Shown here piece after piece: positions 44,943-54,761 of a DNA stretch of 64,000 bases. Below the pieces are notes generated by a model. That model was not told the DNA's origin, made no database searches, and saw only the letters and a program-made list of their open reading frames with translations. Each line of letters opens with the position of its first letter. The stretch's first letter is position 1. The DNA comes from Sulfurospirillum sp. UBA2217 (GTDB taxonomy: Bacteria; Campylobacterota; Campylobacteria; Campylobacterales; Sulfurospirillaceae). The stretch is from assembly GCA_002328495.1 (NCBI GenBank), contig DCUJ01000002.1:236039-300038 (forward strand), in the 5' to 3' direction. The position numbers and the translations under genes are program-made.

Positions 44943-45579
44943 AGATAAAATACGCTTTCAAAAACACAAAAAAATGGCCGATGATATTGCCAAACTTTTT
45001 CCCATTAGCGCCAATGTTTACGATGCACTCTGTGCCAGTGAGCGTGAACTATTTGTTCCGCAAGGTATGGCACTACACGCCTACAAACTTGATGCACTTC
45101 CTTTGGCTTCAAACCAGTGGATTAGCTCGCCTTTAACAGTGGCTAAGATGACAGAAGCGCTTACATGTAAAGGTGCGGATAGCGTTTTGGAGATTGGGTG
45201 CGGGAGCGGGTATCAAGCACTTGTTTTAAGCAAGCTGATCCGTCGGGTATTTACCATTGAGCGCATTGAGAGGCTTTTAAAAGAGGCGAAAGAGCGTTTT
45301 AAACTTTTAGGTGTCACCAATATTCATACGAGATACGATGATGGACAAAACGGTTGGAGAGAATTTGCGCCGTATGATCGTATTTTATTTTCCGCTTCAA
45401 CACCCCAAGTGCCTCAAAGACTTTTTGAGCAGTTAAAAGTAGGGGGAATTTTGGTTGCGCCCATTGAAAAAGGGACGAAACAGATTATCACACGATTTCT
45501 CAAGATGGAAGAGGGCATACACAAAGAAGCACTAGACGAGTGCCTCTTTGTTCCCGTAAAAGACGGTAGGGAATATTAA
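44920..45579 (+). CDS. pcm: Protein-L-isoaspartate O-methyltransferase
   Basis: 219 residues with ERELFVPQGM, LASNQWISSPLTVAKMTEAL, and the SAM-binding LEIGCGSGYQALVL. It repairs isoaspartyl residues in damaged proteins. It overlaps the nitrilase gene and is followed by a convergent recJ after a short hairpin. A TTACATGTAA copy lies at 45161. Confidence 0.93.
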   Translation: MPHTAHFKDKIRFQKHKKMADDIAKLFPISANVYDALCASERELFVPQGMALHAYKLDALPLASNQWISSPLTVAKMTEALTCKGADSVLEIGCGSGYQALVLSKLIRRVFTIERIERLLKEAKERFKLLGVTNIHTRYDDGQNGWREFAPYDRILFSASTPQVPQRLFEQLKVGGILVAPIEKGTKQIITRFLKMEEGIHKEALDECLFVPVKDGREY

Positions 45580-45580
45580 T

Positions 45581-45600
45581 GGCGTTCTTTCAATAACGCC
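45581..45600. terminator. Hairpin between convergent pcm and recJ
   Basis: Stem GGCGTT / AACGCC with an 8-nt loop in a 52-nt gap; no T-run on either side, so it is a weak candidate. Confidence 0.35.
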
Positions 45601-45631
45601 TCACACGCTTTTCAAGCCAAGCTTAAGAAGT

Positions 45632-47215
45632 CTAATATTTTTTCACAATCTGTTTAATAAGCAGTTGAGGTGTTACCAGCCCTCTGTAATCGTTGCGTGA
45701 GACCGTAAATAAAATGTCGATACGGTCATTTTGCTTGGCTTTCACATCATAATTAAAAAACAACGCCTCTAAAGCACTACTTCCTTCTTGCAAAATAAGC
45801 TTCAAATGTTGCCCATCTTTACCAATGAGACGGTCTACTTTTACCGAAATATTCCGCAGTAAAAAGCTGGGTTTTGGGTTTTTTTGCCCATAAGGCTCTT
45901 GGTTTTCTAAAATTTCTAACAATTCAAAATCAATCTGATCGACGCTAATTTCGCCCAAAAGATCAACATCTAAAGCCATCTCTTCTTTGCTTAACGCCTT
46001 TGCTGCGTGGACAAGATTGACGCGAAATTGCTCAAGATTTTTGACTTCGATAGAGACACCCGCAGCACCTTTATGCCCACCATATCCTAATAAAAGGGCC
46101 TCTTGCGAGCGAATCAATTCTAAGATATCCACATCGCCTACACCGCGTGCACTACCTTTAGCTTTATCTTCTTTAATGGAAAAGACAATGGCGGGTTTTT
46201 TAAAGCGTTTAGAAAGCCTTGAAGCGACGATACCCACAATCCCCTCATGCCACTCCTCGCCCCATGCCACGATAATGTTTTCATCCTCTTTAACATACTT
46301 AAGCGTCGATTCAAACAGTAAACGCTCTTCATCTTTACGTGCTTCATTTAAAGAGACGATGTATTCTAATTTTTCAAGTGCTTGATGGATATCGTTTGAT
46401 TTTAAAAACTCATACGACAAAATTGCATCTTCCATGCGCCCCGAACTGTTGATGAGCGGTGCGATTAAAAAAGAGATATCATCTCCCTCCAAGGTGCTTT
46501 TACCATAGTACTGTTTAATGGCCTCAAAGGCTATGCGTTTGGAACGATTAAGGTCGCTAATGCCTTTTTTAACCATGACACGGTTCATCCCCGTAAGTTC
46601 CATCATATCTGCCATAATAGCGATACACAGAAGGTCTAAAAAGCTAGAGAGATCATACTCCACACCCATCTCTTCTTTGAGTGCTGCGACCAAATACCAC
46701 GCCACTTGCGCACCGCAAATCTCACAGTTTGGAAAATCGCAATCCTCTTGCTTGGGATTGACAATCGCATACGCATCGGGAATAACAGAAGGAACATTGT
46801 GATGATCTGTAATAATCAAATCAATGCCTTGGTCTTTACATATCTGAGCAGCTTCTACAGCAGAGATGCCATTATCCACAGTGATAATCACATGTACATC
46901 AAGTTTCGCAACAATCTCTGGATTTAAACCATAACCATCGGTAAAACGATTGGGAATAATGAGCGAATAATCCACCCCCAAATCATCAAAAAACTGACTC
47001 AAAATAACCGAGGAAATCACCCCGTCAACATCATAATCACCCACAATCGCAATGCGCTCTTTCTCACGCATCGCCCGAACGATACGTTTTGAAGCTCGAC
47101 CAATATCTTTCAAAGAGGAGGGCTTAGGAATCTCTCCTAAACGGGTGCATTCATCATTTTCAAACCGACTTTGAAGAATCCGTTTAATCTCCTCTTTGGT
47201 AAGCAAACTACCCAT
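45632..47215 (-). CDS. recJ: Single-stranded-DNA-specific exonuclease RecJ
   Basis: 527 residues. DHH-family motifs IVGDYDVDGVISSVI, ITVDNGISAVEAAQ, LIITDHHNVP and the DHHA1 motif SGRMEDAILSYE with LLGYGGHKGAAG. RecJ degrades ssDNA 5'-to-3' in repair. It overlaps pyrG by 8 nt at its start. Confidence 0.94.
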   Translation of the reverse strand: MGSLLTKEEIKRILQSRFENDECTRLGEIPKPSSLKDIGRASKRIVRAMREKERIAIVGDYDVDGVISSVILSQFFDDLGVDYSLIIPNRFTDGYGLNPEIVAKLDVHVIITVDNGISAVEAAQICKDQGIDLIITDHHNVPSVIPDAYAIVNPKQEDCDFPNCEICGAQVAWYLVAALKEEMGVEYDLSSFLDLLCIAIMADMMELTGMNRVMVKKGISDLNRSKRIAFEAIKQYYGKSTLEGDDISFLIAPLINSSGRMEDAILSYEFLKSNDIHQALEKLEYIVSLNEARKDEERLLFESTLKYVKEDENIIVAWGEEWHEGIVGIVASRLSKRFKKPAIVFSIKEDKAKGSARGVGDVDILELIRSQEALLLGYGGHKGAAGVSIEVKNLEQFRVNLVHAAKALSKEEMALDVDLLGEISVDQIDFELLEILENQEPYGQKNPKPSFLLRNISVKVDRLIGKDGQHLKLILQEGSSALEALFFNYDVKAKQNDRIDILFTVSRNDYRGLVTPQLLIKQIVKKY

Positions 47216-48848
47216 TTTGGCGCTGCGTTAAAGCAGCTTTAGAAAACGCCAAAATGGTTTTATTGGGGTTGGTTAAACGGGAGGTAAACTCAGGGTGAAA
47301 CTGAACACCTAAAAACCATGGGTGCTCTTTTAACTCAACCGCTTCAATCAGACCGTTGCTCTCACCACTGACAATCAAACCCGCTTTTTCAAAGGCTTCA
47401 CGATACGCAGGGTTGGCTTCATAACGGTGACGGTGACGCTCACGAATGACTTTAGCACCATCGTAAACCGTACGTAAAAGCGAATGAGGTTTTGTCTCAC
47501 ACTCATAGCCTCCCAAACGCATCGTACCACCTAAGGGGCTTTGGAAGGTGCGTAATTGCTTCTGACCACTTGCGTCCATAAATGAGTCAATCAAATAGAT
47601 AATAGGGTTTTTACATGTAGCGTTAAATTCCGCCGAATTGGCATCTTCAATGTTTAACACATTGCGAGCAAATTCAATCATCGCTAATTGCATTCCAAGG
47701 CAGATTCCAAGATAAGGGATTTTATTTTCACGGGCATAACGAATGGCTTCCATTTTACCCACAACGCCTCGCTCACCAAAGCCACCTGCAACTAAGATAC
47801 CATCGACATCGGAAAGAATTTCTTCGCACCCTTTTTCTTCAATCATCTCCGAATCTACCCACTTAATACCCACTTTGGCATTAAGATGGGCTCCTGCATG
47901 AATGAGTGATTCAGTCAAAGACTTATACGACTCTTTCAAGTCAAGGTATTTACCCACAAACGCGATTTTAAGCTCATCGCGAGGTGCGATGACACGCTTT
48001 ACAAGGATGTCCCATTCATCCATATGCGGGGTAAGTTCCCCTAAATCTAGGGCTTCTGAAATAGGAACAAGAATGTTCTCTTTTAAAAAACTAAGTGGCA
48101 CTTGATAAATCGTCTGCGCGTCCAAACATTCAATCACCGAATTACGCTCAACACCACACGAAAATGCCAATTTATTGCGTAACTCTTTAGGCAACGGATA
48201 TTCAGAACGGCAAATGAGCATATCAGGACTGATACCGATACGACGAAGTTCTTGAACAGAGTGTTGGGTTGGTTTGGTTTTAAGCTCACCCGCTGCTTTA
48301 ATAAAAGGGATTAGAGTGAGGTGAATATTCATCGTGCGACGCTTGCCAAGCTCTGCGCGCAAAGAGCGAATCGCCTCTAAAAAAGGGAGTCCTTCGATAT
48401 CGCCTACTGTTCCACCAATTTCTACAATGAGGATGTCCTTTCCTCGACCTGCTTCTTTAATACGACCTGCTATTTCATCGACGATATGAGGAATAACCTG
48501 AATGGTCTTTCCCAAATAATCACCCCGTCGCTCTTTTTCAATCACCGCTGAATAAACACGACCTGTCGTAAAATTGTTAGCTTGGGTGAGATTTTCATCT
48601 AAAAATCGCTCATAATGTCCCAAATCCAAATCCGTTTCAGCCCCATCATCGGTCACAAAAACCTCTCCATGTTCCAAGGGACTCATGGTACCAGGATCGA
48701 CGTTGATGTAAGGATCGGCTTTTAAAATGCTTACTTTAAAACCGACATTTTTAAGGAGTGTTGAAATACTCGCCGCAGAAATTCCTTTACCCAAAGAGCT
48801 TAATACGCCCCCTGTTATAAAAATATATTTTGTATTTTGATTAGACAT
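47208..48848 (-). CDS. pyrG: CTP synthase
   Basis: 546 residues: synthetase domain beginning KYIFITGGVLSSLGKGISAA and glutaminase domain with the catalytic Cys in YLGICLGMQLAM and GVQFHPEFTSR. It converts UTP to CTP. A -10 box lies at 48884-48889. ParB-family proteins bind CTP, but that is unrelated to the gene's presence here. A near-copy of the palindrome is at 47611. Confidence 0.97.
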   Translation of the reverse strand: MSNQNTKYIFITGGVLSSLGKGISAASISTLLKNVGFKVSILKADPYINVDPGTMSPLEHGEVFVTDDGAETDLDLGHYERFLDENLTQANNFTTGRVYSAVIEKERRGDYLGKTIQVIPHIVDEIAGRIKEAGRGKDILIVEIGGTVGDIEGLPFLEAIRSLRAELGKRRTMNIHLTLIPFIKAAGELKTKPTQHSVQELRRIGISPDMLICRSEYPLPKELRNKLAFSCGVERNSVIECLDAQTIYQVPLSFLKENILVPISEALDLGELTPHMDEWDILVKRVIAPRDELKIAFVGKYLDLKESYKSLTESLIHAGAHLNAKVGIKWVDSEMIEEKGCEEILSDVDGILVAGGFGERGVVGKMEAIRYARENKIPYLGICLGMQLAMIEFARNVLNIEDANSAEFNATCKNPIIYLIDSFMDASGQKQLRTFQSPLGGTMRLGGYECETKPHSLLRTVYDGAKVIRERHRHRYEANPAYREAFEKAGLIVSGESNGLIEAVELKEHPWFLGVQFHPEFTSRLTNPNKTILAFSKAALTQRQNG

Positions 48849-48883
48849 GAATCGTTCCGCCTGTGTATTTTATGAATGCGCAG

Positions 48884-48889
48884 ATTATA
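48884..48889 (-). promoter_or_regulatory. Putative -10 box for pyrG-recJ
   Basis: Minus-strand TATAAT 36 nt before the pyrG ATG. Confidence 0.55.
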
Positions 48890-48928
48890 GCCAAGAGAAG
48901 CTAATAAAGGGTTTAGGAAGGAGTTTCA

Positions 48929-48960
48929 TTAGGGCTTGTGGGCAAAGCCAAAAAGCCCTA
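48929..48960 (-). terminator. Putative terminator of galU
   Basis: Stem TTAGGGCT / AGCCCTAA with an inner GGC/GCC pair. It lies just after the galU stop at 48980, but the T-run is weak. Confidence 0.45.
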
Positions 48961-48979
48961 AGTAGTTTAAAGGGGGTGT

Positions 48980-49849
48980 CTATTTTATCTTGTCGTGAAA
49001 GTAGTTGGTTGCTTCAACAAAGCCCTCAATGGAACCACAATCAAAGCGTTTTCCTGTGAATTTGTATGCGATGACTTTGCCCTGTTTAGCAAGCTCTAAT
49101 AGTGCATCAGTGATTTGAATTTCACCGCCTTTTCCAGGCTTAGTATTCTCAATCACTTCAAAAATTTCAGGAATTAAAATATAGCGACCGATAATGGCTA
49201 GATTACTTGGTGCATCTTTTGGGTCTGGTTTTTCCACCATATCCGAAACTCGCAATACCGATTCATTCCCATCTACAATACGTCCAGCAATGACACCATA
49301 CTTGTTCGTCTCTTCACGGGGAACCTCTTCAATCGCCACGACACAACAGCGGTACTTTTCATACACCTCTACCATCTGTTTTAAAACAGGTTCATCTTCG
49401 TCATTGTCACACAAGTCATCGGCTAGAATAACCGCAAATGGCTCATCTCCAATAAGGGTTCTACCCGTTAAAATTGCGTGTCCCAAACCTTTCATTTCCA
49501 CTTGACGGGTGTAACTAAAGGTACAATTATCGATGAGTTCTCGAATTTCTGTTAAATAGCTCTCTTTAGATGTTCCTTTGATTTGATGCTCTAACTCATA
49601 GCTCACATCAAAATGGTCTTCAATCGCTCTTTTACCTCGTCCTGTGACAATCGCCATGGTATCAATCCCTGCACTCACGGCTTCTTCAACACCGTATTGA
49701 ATAAGAGGCTTAGTTAAAACGGGTAACATCTCTTTGGGCATTGCTTTGGTTGCGGGTAAAAAACGTGTTCCATACCCAGCTGCGGGGAAAAGGCATTTTT
49801 TAACGGATTTTAGACTGTTGATTTTGGTATATTTTGAGGTACTGGACAC
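48980..49849 (-). CDS. galU: UTP-glucose-1-phosphate uridylyltransferase
   Basis: 289 residues. The N-terminal nucleotide motif FPAAGYGTRFLPATKAMPKE and KPGKGGEIQITDALL (GGEIQ) are GalU signatures. It makes UDP-glucose for envelope glycans. It is divergent from the chemoreceptor gene, with a 185-nt intergenic region. Confidence 0.94.
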   Translation of the reverse strand: MSSTSKYTKINSLKSVKKCLFPAAGYGTRFLPATKAMPKEMLPVLTKPLIQYGVEEAVSAGIDTMAIVTGRGKRAIEDHFDVSYELEHQIKGTSKESYLTEIRELIDNCTFSYTRQVEMKGLGHAILTGRTLIGDEPFAVILADDLCDNDEDEPVLKQMVEVYEKYRCCVVAIEEVPREETNKYGVIAGRIVDGNESVLRVSDMVEKPDPKDAPSNLAIIGRYILIPEIFEVIENTKPGKGGEIQITDALLELAKQGKVIAYKFTGKRFDCGSIEGFVEATNYFHDKIK

Positions 49850-50001
49850 TGCGTTCTCCTAAAAATTGTATGCGGAATTCTAGCTTAATTTTTCTCTTTT
49901 TTCTATGAGGTTACAAATTATCTCTCTTGGCTTAAAAAACACTTGCATTTCATAAATTTCATATTAATGTCATACCTAATTTGCTATTCTATTTGTTCTC
50001 A

Positions 50002-50007
50002 TATAAT
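50002..50007 (+). promoter_or_regulatory. Putative -10 box for the chemoreceptor gene
   Basis: TATAAT 28 nt before the ATG at 50035. No sigma-28 consensus typical of chemotaxis genes was found in this stretch. Confidence 0.4.
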
Positions 50008-50034
50008 TAAGATGTCACGCTAAAGGTTTAAGCC

Positions 50035-51702
50035 ATGTTACAACACTATTTTTTAAAAATTTCTGCACTCTTTATCCTCCTTTTTTTAGGGCTTGTTGCA
50101 AGTACATTTTTTGTGTCAAATCCTTTGATTGTTGCCCTTTTAGCACTGGTACTTTTGGTTACGCTCCTTGGGTTTTTGTACAGTATTCTTATCAAACCTT
50201 TACAAAGTGCTTTTGAGAGTATTGGAAAACTGGATGCAAGAATCAAGCAAGAGCGCGAAACACACAAGCAATCGTTCTTACATGTAAGCCAAAATAACCC
50301 TTTGATCAAAACCTTATTTGAAAAAATTTATGCACTCTTGGGCATTTTAACCCATTTGAGTGAAAACTATTCCGAAAGTGCGGGTAAAAACTCTATTGCA
50401 ACGGCACAGCTCATGTTTTCCATCGATACTATGTCTAAAAAATTGGAGGAAAAAGCCGCCTCAATTTCAGCTATCTCTGATTCTGCCCAAAATATTTTTG
50501 AACATGTAAATACAGTGAGTACAAACTCTCAAGAAGCCTCTTCTTTTGCAAAGCTCTCGATGAGTGAAAGCAAAAAAAGCATCACCGAACTCAATGAAAT
50601 CATTGGGAGGATGAACACTATTAACGTCCAAACAGCCGATGCTGCTTCAAAGGTAAGTGCTCTGCGTGAAAAATCCATCACCATTCAAAACGTGACAACA
50701 GTCATCGATGATATCGCCGATCAAACCAATCTTTTAGCACTCAATGCCGCCATTGAAGCTGCACGTGCGGGTGAGCATGGACGTGGCTTTGCGGTTGTAG
50801 CAGATGAAGTGCGAAACTTAGCCGAACGAACCTCTAAATCCACAGGCGAAGTCAATATCATCGTCAAACAAATTCAACAAGAGACCAGTGATGTGTTTGC
50901 AAGCATCGAAGCCCTAAGGGCCGAGGTCGGACATGCGAGTGAAAAAGTACAATGCGTCGGGAATGAAATCAAACTTTTTATCACCAATGCGGAAAAGATA
51001 GAAGAACAAATTTCGACGATTGCTAAAAGTTCTGATTATAACTCTGACCAATTATTAAACATCAAAGACTCCATTGGCAAAATCAGCGAACAACTGGAAT
51101 CTGGCACCAAAGAGATGCAATCCATCTCTGGACAAACGCAAAAAATCATCAGCAGTGCCGAGGTTGCCCATGAGAGGTTAAGTGAATTTGCTATGGATGA
51201 GTATCATGAAAAAATGTATGGTCTGTGTAAGGCGGCAAAAGAGAACATAGAACGCCTCTTTGAAGAGGCGATTGAGAGCCGAAAACTCAGCGTTGAAGAT
51301 ATTTTCGATACTAACTTTAAACCCATTGCTAATACCAATCCACAAAAATTCACCACACGCTACGATAGCTTTACTGACCAAATGTTTCCTGCTATTGTCG
51401 ACACCATTGTCAAAGAACATTCCAACACGTATTACTCAGTTGCGCAGCACAAATCAGGGTATATTTCCACTCACAATGCACGCGCACCACTGAGTGGAGA
51501 TTATCAAAAAGATCTTTTTGGAAACCGTACCAAACGCATCTTTACCGATCAGGGTGTGCGTGGGGCGAACCATGAAAAACGTGTCTTACTCCAAACCTAT
51601 CGCAGAGAAGATGGCAGTGTTATGCATGACATCTCTATTCCCATCTACGTCAAAGGGCGACACTGGGGTGGATACCGAATCGGGTATAAGCCAAACGCTT
51701 AA
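50035..51702 (+). CDS. Methyl-accepting chemotaxis protein with C-terminal sensor module
   Basis: 555 residues. Two adjacent hydrophobic segments (about 10-30 and 34-54) with no large periplasmic loop anchor it. The signalling domain is near 150-370 with the conserved hairpin tip NLLALNAAIEAARAGEHG (near 235). After it, residues about 420-553 form a second module (FTDQMFPAIVDTIVKEH, VAQHKSGYISTHNARAP, YVKGRHWGGYRIGY) of the type seen downstream of the methyl-accepting domain in some receptors. The ligand is unknown, and sensing inside the cell is likely. It shares its stop with the convergent regulator (TTAA). Confidence 0.9.
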   Translation: MLQHYFLKISALFILLFLGLVASTFFVSNPLIVALLALVLLVTLLGFLYSILIKPLQSAFESIGKLDARIKQERETHKQSFLHVSQNNPLIKTLFEKIYALLGILTHLSENYSESAGKNSIATAQLMFSIDTMSKKLEEKAASISAISDSAQNIFEHVNTVSTNSQEASSFAKLSMSESKKSITELNEIIGRMNTINVQTADAASKVSALREKSITIQNVTTVIDDIADQTNLLALNAAIEAARAGEHGRGFAVVADEVRNLAERTSKSTGEVNIIVKQIQQETSDVFASIEALRAEVGHASEKVQCVGNEIKLFITNAEKIEEQISTIAKSSDYNSDQLLNIKDSIGKISEQLESGTKEMQSISGQTQKIISSAEVAHERLSEFAMDEYHEKMYGLCKAAKENIERLFEEAIESRKLSVEDIFDTNFKPIANTNPQKFTTRYDSFTDQMFPAIVDTIVKEHSNTYYSVAQHKSGYISTHNARAPLSGDYQKDLFGNRTKRIFTDQGVRGANHEKRVLLQTYRREDGSVMHDISIPIYVKGRHWGGYRIGYKPNA

Positions 51703-52673
51703 TGCGTCTTTTGCCCCTCTTTGGGAGGTGAAAGTTTAGGGTGAAACGAGAGACTGATATTGTTTTGAAACAATCCAGCGTAGTACGTTTTCGCATTAAT
51801 CTCTTCGTATGCTTCACACAATTCTTTGTTCGATTCAATGCACTGTTTCAGAATGCTCAAAATAGCGGTTGCATCGTTGGGATTGACGTGGGTTGGGGCT
51901 TCGCTTCCAAAGGTAAAGTGTCGATGAATACGCTCAATGAGCTTCTTGTTGCGTACTTCTATAAAAACAGATTCTAACGGAGCTTTAAAAAACATAACAC
52001 CATTTTTGATGTTGATAGAGGTATACGCGGTATCTAGCCCATAAATTTTTCGCGAAAATGAGTCAAATAAGTAAAGCCTTTTATTGTAATTCTCATGAAA
52101 ATTGTCAATCATCAACGTTAAAATCTGCACTTTTTGTTCTTGAGTATAAAAATTTCCAATGGGAGAAAAACAGAAGTTCAAGAGGGATTTAATACTGTAC
52201 CATTCGGTCGTCTCAAAGGCATAGGAGAGCATCCGTTTGATACGCTCTTTTTTAAAACTTTCTATCTCCAGCGAACTTTGTGTGCGATAGACACGAGGCA
52301 CGGTGGTGTCTCTGTACATGGGACCTGGAAATTGTGGGTGGATGACAAAACGCTCTTTGTCTTCATGTTCCAAAATGTATTTCAAGCCTCCAAGATACCC
52401 CTCATCGATGATTTTTATCTCCTCTTTGGGCACCATGCAAAGAAGCTCTTGAAACTCTTCGGCTTCACATGACGCATCCCAAATATGTGAGGAATAGCGA
52501 AAAAAGGTGGTTATCTTTTTCAGCACCTCAGAAGAAGGCTCTTTTTGCACCGTCTTATCTATCCATGAAGTAACGGTTCTTCTATCTTTCCCGATAATCT
52601 GTGCAAATTTTGAGATACTCAGTTCCGAACGATTATAGATATCGACAATTTTTTCGATAGTGCTTTTTTTCAC
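51699..52673 (-). CDS. HTH regulator, likely controlling the methylcitrate operon
   Basis: 324 residues from GTG 52673, behind GCAGGGGG; the frame is open to 52766 but the added part crosses the operator region. A helix-turn-helix (LSISKFAQIIGKDRRTVTSW, about residues 14-34) precedes a large domain that I do not recognise; it has PGPMYRDTTVPRVYRTQ and other unnamed segments. It is divergent from prpE with a TGTACA operator cluster between, and is not a PrpR, GntR, LysR or TetR type by inspection. The role in propionate control is inferred from position. Confidence 0.68.
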   Translation of the reverse strand: MKKSTIEKIVDIYNRSELSISKFAQIIGKDRRTVTSWIDKTVQKEPSSEVLKKITTFFRYSSHIWDASCEAEEFQELLCMVPKEEIKIIDEGYLGGLKYILEHEDKERFVIHPQFPGPMYRDTTVPRVYRTQSSLEIESFKKERIKRMLSYAFETTEWYSIKSLLNFCFSPIGNFYTQEQKVQILTLMIDNFHENYNKRLYLFDSFSRKIYGLDTAYTSINIKNGVMFFKAPLESVFIEVRNKKLIERIHRHFTFGSEAPTHVNPNDATAILSILKQCIESNKELCEAYEEINAKTYYAGLFQNNISLSFHPKLSPPKEGQKTH

Positions 52674-52698
52674 ACATGCCCCCTGCAAATCTTCCAAG

Positions 52699-52757
52699 AA
52701 TTGTACAATTTTTGTACATAAAATACAACTACTGTACACGTACAAAAAGATGTACAA
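52699..52757. promoter_or_regulatory. TGTACA operator cluster between the regulator and prpE
   Basis: TGTACA occurs at 52702, 52713, 52733 and 52751, with the variants CGTACA at 52739 and TGTACC at 52782. The left arm GAATTGTACAATTTTTGTACAT (split here: GAATTG-TA-CAATTTTTGTACAT) and the reverse complement of the right arm (52750-52770) agree apart from a 2-nt insertion, giving a large inverted repeat with about 30 nt in the centre. It fits a binding region for a multimeric repressor. It overlaps the regulator's own upstream region. Confidence 0.75.
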
Positions 52758-52809
52758 AAATTGCAATTCAAACCTAAAACTTGTACCATCACATTTTTGT
52801 CACATCGTG

Positions 52810-52815
52810 TATAAT
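52810..52815 (+). promoter_or_regulatory. Putative -10 box for prpE
   Basis: TATAAT 33 nt before the prpE ATG at 52848; GGGGG at 52836-52840 is a strong Shine-Dalgarno. The operator cluster lies just upstream. Confidence 0.6.
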
Positions 52816-52847
52816 CATCTCTATATATTTATACTGGGGGTTAACGT

Positions 52848-54761
52848 ATGGGTGCTATCTACGATAAGGTGTATGCAGAATCGATTAAAGATCCAGAAGC
52901 ATTTTGGGCAGAGGCCGCCACAAAAGTGCATTGGTACCACCAATGGGATAAAGTTTTAGATGTGGTCAATGGTCATTATCGCTGGTTTGTGGGTGGGTGT
53001 ATGAACAGTTGTTACAATGCGCTTGATTTACATGTAGACCATGGAAGAGCCAATCAAGCCGCGTTGATTTTTGACTCACCCGTCACCGATACGAAAAAAA
53101 CCTACACCTATCGACAGTTACGTGATAGAGTGGCTAAAGTTGCAGGAATGCTTGTTAACAAAGGTGTCGTAAAAGGCGATAGGGTCGTTATCTATATGCC
53201 GATGATTCCTGAAGCGGTCATTGCGATGCTTGCATGTGCGAGGATTGGTGCGATACACTCCGTTGTTTTTGGTGGATTTGCAGCGCATGAGCTTGCGACC
53301 CGAATTGAAGATGCCAAACCGCGTGTCATTATGAGTGCGAGTTGTGGTATTGAAGTCAGCAAAGTCATACACTACAAACCCCTACTGGATGAAGCTATTA
53401 AAAAATCAAGCCATAAACCCACCACCTGTTTTATCTGGCAACGACCGCAAGAGCGCGCCAATATGCTTCCTTGGCGCGATGTGGACTGGGAAGTGGAAGA
53501 GGCAAAATCATCTCCCGTGGATTGTGTTCCTGTGGATGCGATAGACCCGCTCTATATTCTCTACACCTCAGGCACAACGGGCAAACCTAAAGGGGTTATA
53601 CGAAGCAATGGCGGACACTCTGTTGCGATGAAATGGTCGATGGATAACGTCTACAATGCCAAAGCAGGCGATGTCTTTTGGGCGGCGAGCGATGTGGGTT
53701 GGGTGGTAGGGCACTCCTACATCGTCTACGGTCCTTTGATGAACGGCTGTACCACGCTTGTGTATGAGGGAAAACCGGTGCGTACCCCAAATCCAGGGGC
53801 TTTTTGGAGGGTTTGTGCAGAGCATAATGTCAATGTTCTCTTTGCCGCTCCCACAGCCTTTAGAGCCATACGAAAAGAGGATCCCAATGGCGAATGGGTC
53901 AAAAAATACGATTTGACGCGTTTAAAAACAATTTTTATGGCAGGAGAGCGATGCGACTCCCCAACCCTAGAGTGGACAAATAAGGTGACCGGTAAGCCCA
54001 TTATTGACCATTGGTGGCAAACAGAGACAGGTTGGGCCATTGCCGCAAATCCACTCGGGCTCGATCCCATGGAAGTCAAACCAGGAAGCCCTACCAAGCC
54101 GATGCCTGGATTTAATTTAACAGTGCTTGATGCCGATGGCAAAGAGTGCAAAGCTGGCAAACTTGGGAATTTGGTGATTAAGTTGCCTCTGCCACCGAGT
54201 TGTTTGATGGGCATTTGGGAAGACGATGAACGCTACAAACGTTCCTACCTCAATTTTTATCCAGGTTACTATCTGACGGGTGATTCAGGCTATATCGATA
54301 AAGAGGGGTATGTGTGGGTTATGGGACGTATGGATGGCGTTATCAACGTTGCGGGGCACCGTCTCTCAACAGGTGAGATGGAAGAGATTGTTGCAAAGCA
54401 TCCCGATGTGGCAGAGTGCGCGGTTATCGGAGTGGATGATGAACTTAAAGGTGAAGTGCCTATGGGATTTGTGGTGCTTAAAGAGGGTATTGAGCGAGAC
54501 CCATCCTCTTTGGTCGATGGCATCGTTCAACTTGTGCGTGATGAGATAGGTGCTGTTGCTAGCTTTAAAATAGCCACCATTGTCAAACGATTGCCCAAAA
54601 CACGAAGCGGCAAGATCCTTAGAGGCACGATGCGCTCCATGGCAGATGGAAAAGAGTGGAGTATGCCATCCACCATTGAAGATAAAGATGTTTTACCCGA
54701 AGTCGAAGCCGCCATTCATGCGCTTGGCTATCCCATCAAAAAAGAAGAAGGTCAATCATGA
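52848..54761 (+). CDS. prpE: Propionyl-CoA synthetase
   Basis: 637 residues of the acyl-CoA synthetase family. Adenylation motifs are LYILYTSGTTGKPKGV, the later WWQTETGWAI, TGDSGY, and the C-terminal KTRSGKILRGTM with the acetylatable Lys. The family is the same as acetyl-CoA synthetase, and PrpE is chosen because of the following prp genes; preference for acetate cannot be excluded. It overlaps prpB by 4 nt. Confidence 0.9.
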   Translation: MGAIYDKVYAESIKDPEAFWAEAATKVHWYHQWDKVLDVVNGHYRWFVGGCMNSCYNALDLHVDHGRANQAALIFDSPVTDTKKTYTYRQLRDRVAKVAGMLVNKGVVKGDRVVIYMPMIPEAVIAMLACARIGAIHSVVFGGFAAHELATRIEDAKPRVIMSASCGIEVSKVIHYKPLLDEAIKKSSHKPTTCFIWQRPQERANMLPWRDVDWEVEEAKSSPVDCVPVDAIDPLYILYTSGTTGKPKGVIRSNGGHSVAMKWSMDNVYNAKAGDVFWAASDVGWVVGHSYIVYGPLMNGCTTLVYEGKPVRTPNPGAFWRVCAEHNVNVLFAAPTAFRAIRKEDPNGEWVKKYDLTRLKTIFMAGERCDSPTLEWTNKVTGKPIIDHWWQTETGWAIAANPLGLDPMEVKPGSPTKPMPGFNLTVLDADGKECKAGKLGNLVIKLPLPPSCLMGIWEDDERYKRSYLNFYPGYYLTGDSGYIDKEGYVWVMGRMDGVINVAGHRLSTGEMEEIVAKHPDVAECAVIGVDDELKGEVPMGFVVLKEGIERDPSSLVDGIVQLVRDEIGAVASFKIATIVKRLPKTRSGKILRGTMRSMADGKEWSMPSTIEDKDVLPEVEAAIHALGYPIKKEEGQS

